58,868 nucleotides of DNA, taken from IMG/VR virus record IMGVR_UViG_3300020438_000040, positions 1 through 58,868 of that record, one strand, 5' to 3'. Position 1 is the stretch's first letter. Each line of letters starts with the position of its first letter. This DNA is from a virus. The translations under genes were made by a program, and so were the position numbers. Below the pieces are notes generated by a model. It did no database searches. It was given only the letters and a program-made list of their open reading frames with translations, and was not told the DNA's origin. This document shows positions 1 through 8,240 of the stretch, in pieces.

Positions 1-1
1 C

Positions 2-1573
2 TTAGGTCCGATTAGACCAAGAGCCGTTACAGCTATTCACTCTGCATCTGCCGTCCCAACTAATAGCTGGACAGAAATGATCACTACTGCGGTCTATGCC
101 GGAAGTAGCAATAGAGTTATAAATCACACTGAACCTACACACTTTATTGGGTCTATCACATATCCTCGACTTTCTTTAAGAAAAAACGGATCTGATGGAC
201 TAAATCCAAATCCAGCGTTAGCATACTGGGGTGTTCAACCAACTATTTCATCTGGTTCTACAACCGTTGATTCAGATTTAATTGATTATCTTCGACCAAT
301 CAGTAATGCAGAAAAAGCTTATGATTATTCAAAAACAGCTCTGCTTGGAACTGGAAGTACTGGTGACGATGCAACATACGAATATTCCTTTGATTTCTCA
401 CTGGATAATATTGTACTAACTGGATCTAACGGATGGCATCACAGCGGATCTGAGAGCACTAGGGCCAAAGAAGGATCCAGAGTTATGGGAACGTCTTATT
501 CTGCACAGAATGGACATAAAGCCCTTTTGGACAAAGGAGTTTCAAGATTTTATGCTCCGATGCACGGTGGATTTGACGGACTTGATATCTTAGAACAAGA
601 GCCACTTGGAAATCACAAAATCAGTTCTAGTGATACTGGTGCATCAAATTATGTAGTATACACTCTTCATAAAGCTCTGAACGCAGTCGCTGATGCAGAA
701 GTTGTTCCCGCCAATCTTCTTTTGGCTCCCGGACAACAAAAGCCAGTTATCACAGATCAAATTGTTAGAACTGCTCAAAACCGACAAGATCTTTTAGCTA
801 TTATCGACCTTGAAAACGATTACAGCCCAGCAACTGAAGCAACAGCTTCCAGTGCAGGAGATGTTGCATCTGCTTTGAGTTCTTACAATAACAGAACAAA
901 TATCAATTCAAGTTACGGATGTACTTATTATCCTGCAGTACAAATCGCTGATACAAACAGCGGTCAATACGTGTGGGTTCCATCATCTGTTGCTGGACTT
1001 GGAGCTATGGCTCAATCTCAAAAGGCGTCAGAACTTTGGTTCGCTCCTGCTGGATTTAACCGTGGTGGGCTTGGAGCACTCGGAGGCCCTCGAGGTCCAG
1101 TTGTTATCCAAGCGAGACAAAGACTAGATTCCTCTCAGAGAGATGATCTATATGAAGTTAACATTAACCCAATCGCTTCATTCCCGAACGAAGGTGTTGT
1201 TATCTTTGGACAAAAGACTTTATTCACACCTGCCGGCGGCGGAACATCTGCTCTTGATAGAATTAACGTTCGTCGATTGATGATCTTCCTTAAGAAAGAA
1301 ATTTCTGATATTGCTAAAACTTTCTTGTTCGAGCAAAATAACTCAACTACCAGAGGCCAGTTAAGCTTCCAGATAACAAGTATCTTAAGTAGCGTTGCTT
1401 CAAGGTTTGGTCTTTCAGGGTACAGATGCGTAATTGATGAATCAAACAATACCGCAGATGATATTGATAATAACCGATTGAATGTTTCAATCTTTGTAAA
1501 GCCAACTCGTGCTATCGAATTTATCGCGATCGACTTTATTATTCAACGCTCTGGTGTGGAATTTGCAGAGTAA
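2..1573 (+). CDS. Contractile tail sheath protein (5'-truncated by window edge)
   Basis: The reading frame is open from base 2 with no stop, so the gene begins upstream of the window; the ATG at 77 is internal. About 523 residues are visible, against 659 for T4 gp18. The C-terminus carries the sheath signature AIEFIAIDFIIQR followed by a Gly-Val-Glu-Phe tail, matching the conserved end of gp18-type sheath proteins, which forms the inter-subunit arm. Sheath subunits polymerise around the tail tube and contract to drive injection. The next two genes encode tube proteins, the usual T4 order 18-19. The domain match is direct; assignment to a particular sheath subfamily is not possible here. Confidence 0.93.
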   Translation, partial: LGPIRPRAVTAIHSASAVPTNSWTEMITTAVYAGSSNRVINHTEPTHFIGSITYPRLSLRKNGSDGLNPNPALAYWGVQPTISSGSTTVDSDLIDYLRPISNAEKAYDYSKTALLGTGSTGDDATYEYSFDFSLDNIVLTGSNGWHHSGSESTRAKEGSRVMGTSYSAQNGHKALLDKGVSRFYAPMHGGFDGLDILEQEPLGNHKISSSDTGASNYVVYTLHKALNAVADAEVVPANLLLAPGQQKPVITDQIVRTAQNRQDLLAIIDLENDYSPATEATASSAGDVASALSSYNNRTNINSSYGCTYYPAVQIADTNSGQYVWVPSSVAGLGAMAQSQKASELWFAPAGFNRGGLGALGGPRGPVVIQARQRLDSSQRDDLYEVNINPIASFPNEGVVIFGQKTLFTPAGGGTSALDRINVRRLMIFLKKEISDIAKTFLFEQNNSTTRGQLSFQITSILSSVASRFGLSGYRCVIDESNNTADDIDNNRLNVSIFVKPTRAIEFIAIDFIIQRSGVEFAE

Positions 1574-1581
1574 ACTAATTA
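1574..1581 (+). promoter_or_regulatory. Candidate late promoter motif ACTAATTA
   Basis: ACTAATTA lies 23 nt upstream of the tail tube ATG. It is one of a series of CTANTTA sites placed just ahead of tail, fibre and lysis-like genes. Promoter function is inferred from recurrence and position only. Confidence 0.4.
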
Positions 1582-1604
1582 AATTAAAATAGGAGATATT
1601 TATC

Positions 1605-2177
1605 ATGGCTTTTTGGGCAGCAGCATACAACGGAACAAACGGGAAAGATCCCAAAAGAGGTTTCCGATTTAAAGTGGAAATTGCAGGACTTAACAATAAA
1701 GAAATAGTTTGGTTTGCGAAGAAGGTTGATAAGCCAAACTTTGATATCACTGAATCTAAACACTCGTTCCTAGATAAAGAATACTATTTCCCGGGAAGAG
1801 TTCAATGGCAGACAATTAACTTGACTTTAGTTGATCCTGTTGCGCCAATTGATTGCGTTGAGCAAACCAACAAGATCATTGAAAACTCTGGCTATTCTAT
1901 AGATGAAACTGCTGCTACCCTTTCTTTGAAAACCATGAATAAGCAAAAGGCGACCAAAGCACTTAGTCTCTTTAAAATAACTCAAATTGATGGTGATGGA
2001 AACGATGTTGAAGTTTGGGAACTAAAGAACCCATTTATCAAGAATGTTAAGTACGGTGAATTATCCTATGAAAGTGATGATCTAGTTGAAATTCAATTAG
2101 AAATTAGATACGATTGGGCACAATGTGACGTTAAGACCGCAACAGGTGTTCGATTTGATTCATCTCGCAGTTCTTAG
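1605..2177 (+). CDS. Tail tube protein, gp19-like (first copy)
   Basis: This 190-residue protein has the gp19 tube layout: an N-terminal basic strand (GFRFKVEIAGL), a PGRVQWQTINLTLVDP segment near residues 65-80, and a C-terminal FIKNVKYGELSY...DLVEIQLEIRYDWA strand pair. Tube proteins stack as hexamers inside the sheath and form the DNA channel. It directly follows the sheath gene and is followed 12 nt later by a clear paralogue. The start ATG is preceded by AGGAG. A second tube-type gene suggests that one copy builds the bulk tube while the other forms an end or initiator ring; which is which cannot be decided from sequence. Confidence 0.9.
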   Translation: MAFWAAAYNGTNGKDPKRGFRFKVEIAGLNNKEIVWFAKKVDKPNFDITESKHSFLDKEYYFPGRVQWQTINLTLVDPVAPIDCVEQTNKIIENSGYSIDETAATLSLKTMNKQKATKALSLFKITQIDGDGNDVEVWELKNPFIKNVKYGELSYESDDLVEIQLEIRYDWAQCDVKTATGVRFDSSRSS

Positions 2178-2189
2178 TAGAGGTTCTAA

Positions 2190-2771
2190 ATGGCTTTTTG
2201 GACCCAATCCTTCGTCAATCCTAAATTAAAAAGCAGGTTCATAGTAGAGATAGGTGACATAAAACTTTTAAATGTTAAAAGTGTTACAAAACCATCTTTT
2301 ACTGTTGAGACAAAAACCTATACTCTTATTAATCATAAGTTTAAGTATCCCGGTTTAGCAAATTGGGAGCCTATAACAATAACATTTGTCGACTCTCATA
2401 TGGGAGGCGTTAATAGTACAGAAAAACTATTAGATCAGATGATTAACGACACGGGATACATGCCCCCAAACCAAAAGAGACACAAATTGGGAGTTGAGCC
2501 CGGGCAATCAACAGTTTCAACTCCAACAAAGGCCAGCAATGCATCCAATACTTTTCATGCTGCATTCACCAATCAGCCCGGAGGATCTTTGGGGGGAACA
2601 ATTAAAATAAAACAATTAAATGCAAACGGAGCTGCTAGAGATACTTGGACACTTCACGGCCCTATACTTAAATCAGTTAAGTTTGGTGACCTATCTTATG
2701 ATAGTGATGACTTAGTAGAATACACTGTTGATATAGAGTATGACTATGCAACTTATACCGGCCCGGGGTAA
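2190..2771 (+). CDS. Tail tube protein paralogue
   Basis: This 193-residue protein starts with the same Met-Ala-Phe-Trp as its neighbour and shares the KSRFIVEIG, YPGLANWEPITITFVD and VKFGDLSYDSDDLVEY blocks in the same order. It has an extra Gly/Ser/Asn-rich stretch around residues 105-130 not present in the first copy. Tandem duplication is clear. In T4, gp54 and gp48 are tube-related proteins that start or cap the tube, so this copy may be a specialised ring rather than bulk tube. Spacing of 12 nt to the upstream stop, with an AGAGG ribosome site, suggests co-translation. Confidence 0.87.
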   Translation: MAFWTQSFVNPKLKSRFIVEIGDIKLLNVKSVTKPSFTVETKTYTLINHKFKYPGLANWEPITITFVDSHMGGVNSTEKLLDQMINDTGYMPPNQKRHKLGVEPGQSTVSTPTKASNASNTFHAAFTNQPGGSLGGTIKIKQLNANGAARDTWTLHGPILKSVKFGDLSYDSDDLVEYTVDIEYDYATYTGPG

Positions 2772-2809
2772 CTCTTGAGCCGAAAATAAAATAATAACAC
2801 GAGGTAATA

Positions 2810-3670
2810 ATGAGCGTTAGAAATAATCAGGACAGAACAGGTGCTAGGCAATCTGCAGATGCTCCTGCGACAATAGAAGAGGAAGACAAAGCACTTCCAA
2901 ATCCAATGTCTTTTGTAATTCCAACTGAAATGGTTGAATTACCATCAAAGGGACAAGGGTATCCACCCGAACACCCACTATTTAACCAAGAAATGGTTGA
3001 GATTCGTCATATGACGGCAAAAGATGAAGATATCCTTACATCAAGATCGCTTCTTAAAAAAGGCATTGCTCTTGATCGATTGATAGATAATATCTTGGTA
3101 AACAAAAAGGTTAGATCAATGCATCTCCTGTCGGGAGATAGGTCTGCTATTGTTATTGAAGCAAGAAAATATGCTTATGGTAACGAATATAAGACGAAAC
3201 TAACCTGTCCTGCATGCGGAGAGCAGAAGAGATACAAGTACGATCTTAACGACAAAGAGATCCACTACGGTGAAATACCAGAAGATGTTGAGACAAACGA
3301 GAATGGTAATTTTGTAGTCACTCTGCCTGTTAGTAAGTTTAAAATTGAAATTAAACGAATGACTGGGAAAGACGAACAAGATATGATCGTGAACATCAAG
3401 AAGAATTCAAAGGGCAACAACGGTGTTGATACAAACCTGTCCGAACAGTTAAAGGCTATCATGGTATCTGTTAACGGAGACACACGAAGGGCAACCTGCA
3501 ATTACTTTGCAGAGAATATGCTATCATCTGATACAAGAGTTCTTAGAGAAATGTATAGAAAAGTAAACCCAGATGTAAAACTTAATTTTGACTTTGAATG
3601 TCGAGCTTGCGGTCACGAGCAAGTATTGGAGGTTGCGCTTGATGCCGACTTTTTTTGGCCTGACCGATGA
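2810..3670 (+). CDS. T4-type baseplate hub/assembly protein with zinc motifs (gp26/gp51-like)
   Basis: The 286-residue protein has the layout of the T4 base plate protein family (gp26/gp51 type): an N-terminal block (FVIPTEMVELPSKG), a central basic helical region, and two CxxC pairs, CPACG near residue 129 and CRACG near residue 265, that could bind one zinc. The C-terminus DADFFWP is coded by a run of seven T (3650-3656), where a second small frame overlaps. It lies between tube and tape measure genes, where tail-assembly chaperones usually reside. The family link is by motif and location; the exact role (hub component or assembly factor) is inferred. Confidence 0.7.
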   Translation: MSVRNNQDRTGARQSADAPATIEEEDKALPNPMSFVIPTEMVELPSKGQGYPPEHPLFNQEMVEIRHMTAKDEDILTSRSLLKKGIALDRLIDNILVNKKVRSMHLLSGDRSAIVIEARKYAYGNEYKTKLTCPACGEQKRYKYDLNDKEIHYGEIPEDVETNENGNFVVTLPVSKFKIEIKRMTGKDEQDMIVNIKKNSKGNNGVDTNLSEQLKAIMVSVNGDTRRATCNYFAENMLSSDTRVLREMYRKVNPDVKLNFDFECRACGHEQVLEVALDADFFWPDR

Positions 3671-3842
3671 ATACACTGAACAAACATATGAGCAATTCTT
3701 TATTTTAAAACATCATGGTGGCTGGTCATTCTATGAATTGTACAATCTGCCGGTTGGTTTGAGAAATTGGTTCTTTGAGCGAATGCTCGAGGAATTTGAG
3801 AAAGAAAGGAAAGCAGCGGAAAAAGCAAGCAGACGCAGGTGA
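3642..3842 (+). CDS. Small overlapping ORF before the tape measure, possible tail assembly chaperone or frameshift product
   Basis: From the ATG at 3642 this frame encodes 66 residues with a conserved-looking core (GGWSFYELYNLPVGLRNWFFER) and a basic helical end. A GGAGG at 3628-3632 is 9 nt upstream of the ATG, so independent initiation is plausible. The overlap with the upstream gene contains seven T residues, and the frame relation (+1) would also allow a ribosomal slip to make a long fusion product, as tape-measure chaperone pairs do in other phages. Position directly before the tape measure gene supports a chaperone role, which remains inference. Confidence 0.6.
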   Translation: MPTFFGLTDEYTEQTYEQFFILKHHGGWSFYELYNLPVGLRNWFFERMLEEFEKERKAAEKASRRR

Positions 3843-3857
3843 TACCCTGCGTTTTTG
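3833..3857 (+). terminator. Rho-independent terminator
   Basis: ACGCAGG (3833-3839) pairs with CCTGCGT (3846-3852) around a six-base loop and is followed by a T-rich run. It overlaps the stop codon of the small upstream ORF and separates it from the tape measure gene. Confidence 0.7.
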
Positions 3858-3865
3858 TTTTCAAC

Positions 3866-3873
3866 ACTAATTA
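3866..3873 (+). promoter_or_regulatory. Candidate late promoter motif ACTAATTA
   Basis: ACTAATTA is 22 nt upstream of the tape measure ATG and just downstream of a terminator, where a new promoter would be expected. Assigned by its resemblance to the other CTANTTA sites. Confidence 0.42.
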
Positions 3874-3895
3874 ATCTTGAAGAGAGGATTTTTGT

Positions 3896-6361
3896 ATGTC
3901 TAATGAAGGTGACGGAACAACAGGTAATGGAACCGTATCAAAGAAAGATACCAAGGCTGCTGTTGGATATAACCTAGCATATCGTGAAAAACTCGAGATG
4001 GAGAAAGAAGCTCTCAATATCGCAATCGAGCGAGCGACTGCTGAGGGAAAGTATGTTGAGGCCTTACAAAAACAGATTGAACTTCAAGGGGTAAAGCGAG
4101 CGCAAATCGGCGAAATGGCTTTGGAAATGAGCAAAATGGCCGATCAGGCAGATAGATTGGCTTTGGCCAATGACCTCGAAGAAGCAGCTAAAGCAGCCGG
4201 TATTGTCGGAGAAGAATTACTTTTCTTAACAACAAACCTCACTTCTGCAGCGATGCGGCTGGGCGACTGGGAAAAAACTTTAGACGATATTTCTGCTTCA
4301 ACTAAAAAAATGAAGTCCTCAACGGATGAAGCCTCGCGTTCCGTTAATAACTTAGAAAACTCAATAGGAGGCCTCGTTGGTGGATTAAACTTAGGTTTGA
4401 CCTCTTCGAATGGATTTGCGTCTAGTATGTTAAGGGTAGGCGCTAACTTAAAGGTTGCTGAAGAAAAAGGAGTTGTTTTTACCAAAGGGATGTTTGCAAT
4501 GGCTATGGCCAAACAAGTCCTGATCGGATTTGCAAACAAACTTGGTAATGAAATAATGTCTCTTGCGGAAAGTTCTTCCAAAGCTGCGGCTGAGATTGCT
4601 AAACTCGGAGGGTCTACCGAAAACACTTTTTATACAGTAACTCAATTAAGTAGAGGGATGTTAGGCTTAGGTGTCTCAATGGAACAGATGGGTAAGATAA
4701 CAGGTACCCTCATGAATGATACCGCAATGCTAGGAGATGAGATTGAGAACTCCGAGATGGGATCAGTAAGACTAGCAGCGAAACTTACAACAGCAGGTGT
4801 GTCCGCCGGTCAACTAACAGACATGATTAACACATTAACTGTTGGGTTTGGTATGGGCTTTGACGAGTCAGTGAAATTTTATGAATCGATTATAGTTGAT
4901 TCAAAGTTGGCTGGGCAAAGTGTAGCAGATTTATCGAAAAACCTTCAACAAGCATCAAACCGTTTGTTGACTAGCGGCACTAGTGCAGCAGAAATGAAAA
5001 GAGAGTTTGAAGGACTTAATATGGTCTCGAGGCAATTAGGTACCGAAATAAGCGACATTCTCAAGTTAACAAATCAGTTTGATAAATTTGCCGATGCAGC
5101 CAAAATCGCCGGACAACTTAATGCACAATACGGTTTACAATTGAGCATGACCAAATTACAAAACATGGAGTCCCAAGAAAGACTGGAGTACTTGAGACAA
5201 TCTTTCCTTGCTCAAGGTATAGAGGTTAGAAATCTTTCTAGAAGCAATAAGTTGTTCCTACAAAATGTTACGGGCATATCAGACATGAACACAATGATGA
5301 AGATGCTGGGTACAACAAGGAACCAAGAGAAAGACTCGGTCGGATCATTAAACGAATTATTAAGCAAACAAATGGATGCATTTACAAAACTAAAGGCTGC
5401 GATGGCTGAAATGGCTTTAGTTCTTGAACCACTGATATGGTTTGTCACTTGGCTCACAGAGGCTTTAGCATGGTTTTTCGGTGGGATTGCAGAGGGCATT
5501 AACAACTTGAGAGCATCTCAAAATACGTTTGCTTGGCTTGCGGGATGGACACTATCCGCTATTGCAATGTTTGGTGCTTTAGCGATTGCTACTGTTGCAT
5601 TGGGCGGCTCACTTTTTACAATGGCGAAAGTTGTCCCCGCAGCCGGAGCAAAGATTGGCGCTGGGATGACTTCTTTTGCAACAGCAGCACAGGGATTTTT
5701 TACTGTGATGAATACGGCTAATATGATAAAACTTGGAGCAATCGTAGCTATTTTCGCGATTGGTTTTGGAATTGCAGCGCTTGGTTTGAGTAAACTTGCC
5801 GAGGCCATGAAAGGAATGTCTGGTGAGGTCGCTACGGCGTTTGTAATATCTATAGGGGTTATGGGCCTTGCAATGATAGGGTTTGCTCTCGCAATGGCGT
5901 ATGCAGCGCCTATATTGGCTACTGCTCTCGTTGGAGTAATGGCTTTTGCTGTTGGGTTTGCTATAGCCGGTGGAGCAATGGCGGTGGTCTTAAACAGCGC
6001 CGCAGGGCTTGCTCAAGAATTAGGTAATATGGCCGAAGGTAGTTTTGGAACTTTGGTAGATGGACTTGTGACCCTCACACAGATGAGAAGTCCATTAGCG
6101 GATTTAAAAGCAGACCTAGAGTCCCTGAACAGTTTAGCAAACAATATTGACGGTATGGTTATTATGCAGTCCACTGGAGAGAGTAGGACTGTTATGATGG
6201 CTTCCGAGAACATCATCAAAGGAAAAACAGAAGGCTCTCTTGACGTTAATGTAAAAATTACAATGGACGACAAGATCAATGTTGCAAATCAAGTAAAAGT
6301 GTACTTGGATAGTAAAGAACTTACAGATGCAGTTGTTCGAAATATAGACGAGGGAGCATAA
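3896..6361 (+). CDS. Tail tape measure protein
   Basis: The 821-residue product has a long helical N-terminal half (heptad-like Glu/Lys/Ala runs, residues 25-150), a Gly/Ala-rich middle, and several hydrophobic stretches between about residues 515 and 705 (ALAWFFGG, SAIAMFGALAIATVAL, VIFAIGFGIAALGL, IGVMGLAMIGFALAMA types). This pattern and its position after the tube and chaperone genes are typical of tape measure proteins, which fix tail length and line the tube, with hydrophobic parts entering the host membrane on injection. It is the longest gene of the tail module apart from the hub-like gene at 8230. The ATG has GAGAGG upstream. Tail length cannot be predicted reliably from this. Confidence 0.8.
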   Translation: MSNEGDGTTGNGTVSKKDTKAAVGYNLAYREKLEMEKEALNIAIERATAEGKYVEALQKQIELQGVKRAQIGEMALEMSKMADQADRLALANDLEEAAKAAGIVGEELLFLTTNLTSAAMRLGDWEKTLDDISASTKKMKSSTDEASRSVNNLENSIGGLVGGLNLGLTSSNGFASSMLRVGANLKVAEEKGVVFTKGMFAMAMAKQVLIGFANKLGNEIMSLAESSSKAAAEIAKLGGSTENTFYTVTQLSRGMLGLGVSMEQMGKITGTLMNDTAMLGDEIENSEMGSVRLAAKLTTAGVSAGQLTDMINTLTVGFGMGFDESVKFYESIIVDSKLAGQSVADLSKNLQQASNRLLTSGTSAAEMKREFEGLNMVSRQLGTEISDILKLTNQFDKFADAAKIAGQLNAQYGLQLSMTKLQNMESQERLEYLRQSFLAQGIEVRNLSRSNKLFLQNVTGISDMNTMMKMLGTTRNQEKDSVGSLNELLSKQMDAFTKLKAAMAEMALVLEPLIWFVTWLTEALAWFFGGIAEGINNLRASQNTFAWLAGWTLSAIAMFGALAIATVALGGSLFTMAKVVPAAGAKIGAGMTSFATAAQGFFTVMNTANMIKLGAIVAIFAIGFGIAALGLSKLAEAMKGMSGEVATAFVISIGVMGLAMIGFALAMAYAAPILATALVGVMAFAVGFAIAGGAMAVVLNSAAGLAQELGNMAEGSFGTLVDGLVTLTQMRSPLADLKADLESLNSLANNIDGMVIMQSTGESRTVMMASENIIKGKTEGSLDVNVKITMDDKINVANQVKVYLDSKELTDAVVRNIDEGA

Positions 6362-6364
6362 TAA

Positions 6365-7096
6365 GTGACTCTTTATAATAGAAAAAAGACCGGACGAGTA
6401 GGCGGTACAGCAAGTTATGACGATAATGAAAGAAAAGGAGTACAAAGGATTGATCTAGGTAACCCTGTTGAGACAAACTATGCTACCGAGACCAACAGTA
6501 TAATTTACATAATGGACAGTCAGACTTATAACTTTGTTGCATTCAAGACCTTCTTAAAATCTTTTAAATTAAATATAAAGCCGACAGTTGACTTAGACCA
6601 ATCATTATATATTCTGGATCCTTATGTTAGCCGAGGGCAATCGACATTTACTTATTCTATATCCTTGGATGTTCCTGCTAGTAGCCCCAAAGAAGCAGAA
6701 TCAAATTTAGCAAAGATGCAAGATTTATTTAGATTTGTTGGGACAGTAGGTAACCGAACTTTACCACAAAGTGGTTTAGGAACAAAAGGGTTTGATAGGG
6801 TAGAGAACTTCACAGTGTACTTTGCAAACTTGATTAATCAAGGAACTTCTCGCTCCGCAGTTGATTTTCCCTTTGGATCAACAGCGCCTCACAAAGAAAT
6901 AGAGGATAACGGAATCAACTGTATAATAAAGAAAGTGGAATACAATCCCAGCATTGATACTGGGTTTTTTGAGTCCGGAGACCCAACTAACACCAAATAT
7001 CTTCCAAAACACTATACTTTGGACTTGGATCTGCTTATGCTCGACTCTCATGATAAACTTGGCCCATATTGGCCTTTCTCAGTGGGGATTAGATAA
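6365..7096 (+). CDS. Baseplate/tail protein, paralogue of the next gene
   Basis: The frame starts at GTG 6365, three bases after the tape measure stop, and encodes 243 residues. Residues about 60-120 (FKTFLKSFKLN...STFTYSISLDVPASSPKEAESNLAKMQDLFRFV) align by eye with the next gene, showing duplication. The pair sits where T4-like phages have tube-cap and tube-initiator genes (48 and 54). I infer a tube-related baseplate role; no catalytic motif is visible. The gene overlaps its downstream neighbour by one base. Confidence 0.55.
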   Translation: MTLYNRKKTGRVGGTASYDDNERKGVQRIDLGNPVETNYATETNSIIYIMDSQTYNFVAFKTFLKSFKLNIKPTVDLDQSLYILDPYVSRGQSTFTYSISLDVPASSPKEAESNLAKMQDLFRFVGTVGNRTLPQSGLGTKGFDRVENFTVYFANLINQGTSRSAVDFPFGSTAPHKEIEDNGINCIIKKVEYNPSIDTGFFESGDPTNTKYLPKHYTLDLDLLMLDSHDKLGPYWPFSVGIR

Positions 7097-7896
7097 TGAG
7101 TAAATTCCCAGCAACAGGAAAATTCGCAGCCGATGGACAGATAGATTTAGGTTTCAACGGAACAACTTTTCTAGCGAAAAATAAAAATGCATACATTTCT
7201 ATCGCTATGCCAAGATTAACCGGAGATTGGATATCCAAAGGGTTCTTAAGGTTCAAGGCTTTTGTTACAAACTTCTCTAGATCGTCTGAGACAGAATACA
7301 CTGAAGATACTTTTGCTGTCGCTCAGTCTCCTCGAGCAATTAAGGGCCCAATAACAAACCAAATCAATTTACAGTTTGAGGTTCCGTCACAAACATACAA
7401 TGAAGCAAGAGTTAACTTTACAAAGATTAATTCCTTGTGTAGATTTTTCTTGAACAGTCGGAAGAAATACAATACAACCGACAAGAAATGGGAGGACACG
7501 CACGATATGAAAAAGTTCACTCATAACCCTGATTATTTTACAACTTATATATTGTTTTCCAATTTTATACATAACATTGAATATGGAATCGCTGAAGATT
7601 TTAATGCTGAAACATACGATGAGGTTGTGGAGCGTGGACAAAAATCGATAATAACTGATTTTTCATTTGAATTTGATGTTGAGGGCGGCTTCTTTGAAGG
7701 AGACTCACAGGTCTCTTCTCTTGATGAAGGCAAGTTGTTCCCAAAAAATCTAAAAGTAAGTTTATCAATAACCCCAATAGTAGAGCAATTATATGTCGGG
7801 ACTAACAAAATAACCCCTTTTTCAGGCTATAACGTCGGAGATGCGCCTGTAAGTTATCCATTTGGAATTGATTACAGAAAGAGGAAATTAAGATGA
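7096..7896 (+). CDS. Baseplate/tail protein, paralogue of the previous gene
   Basis: This 266-residue protein repeats the pattern FKAFVTNFS...INLQFEVPSQTYNEARVNFTKINSLCRFF of the upstream gene and ends with a similar region on tail-like strands (DFSFEFDVEGGFFEGDS). Start ATG overlaps the previous stop by one base (TAATG), and its end overlaps the next ATG, so the three genes are translationally coupled. The duplicated architecture suggests a related ring protein of the baseplate or tail terminus. Function beyond that is not visible. Confidence 0.55.
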   Translation: MSKFPATGKFAADGQIDLGFNGTTFLAKNKNAYISIAMPRLTGDWISKGFLRFKAFVTNFSRSSETEYTEDTFAVAQSPRAIKGPITNQINLQFEVPSQTYNEARVNFTKINSLCRFFLNSRKKYNTTDKKWEDTHDMKKFTHNPDYFTTYILFSNFIHNIEYGIAEDFNAETYDEVVERGQKSIITDFSFEFDVEGGFFEGDSQVSSLDEGKLFPKNLKVSLSITPIVEQLYVGTNKITPFSGYNVGDAPVSYPFGIDYRKRKLR

Positions 7897-8240
7897 GCAG
7901 AAACAAGAACAGAAAAACTAAGTCAATAAGTAAATCTCAATATTCTGAGTTGCTTAAAAGCAGAGGTTTGACGTCTGCTGAGATACTTACGGATCCCTTT
8001 ATTGGCTATCCCCCACAAGATGAAAGAAGGAAGATGACCTACGAAGAGCATTACTGGTCTACTGGAGACAATTACTTTAAATTGGCTACCAAATATTATG
8101 GTGATCGCAAAGATTGGTGGGTAATTGCTCGGTTTAATGGAAAGCCTACCGACGCAGATGTTGCGATTGGTGATCGTCTAGTTATACCTTTTCCTTTAGA
8201 TATTGCTAAGGATTACATGGGGTACTTCAATGACTACTAA
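7893..8240 (+). CDS. LysM-like baseplate wedge protein (gp53-like)
   Basis: The 115-residue protein has a short basic N-terminus and a C-terminal LysM-like segment, roughly residues 50-110: a Trp-rich start (YWSTGDNYFKLATKYYGD), WWVIARFNG, then GDRLVIPFP. Baseplate proteins of the T4 gp53 type carry such a domain and join wedges or contact the hub. Its position after the tube-like pair and before a large hub-like gene fits. It overlaps both neighbours (4 nt upstream, 11 nt downstream). A peptidoglycan-binding role is possible for LysM but is not needed for the wedge role. Confidence 0.7.
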   Translation: MSRNKNRKTKSISKSQYSELLKSRGLTSAEILTDPFIGYPPQDERRKMTYEEHYWSTGDNYFKLATKYYGDRKDWWVIARFNGKPTDADVAIGDRLVIPFPLDIAKDYMGYFNDY

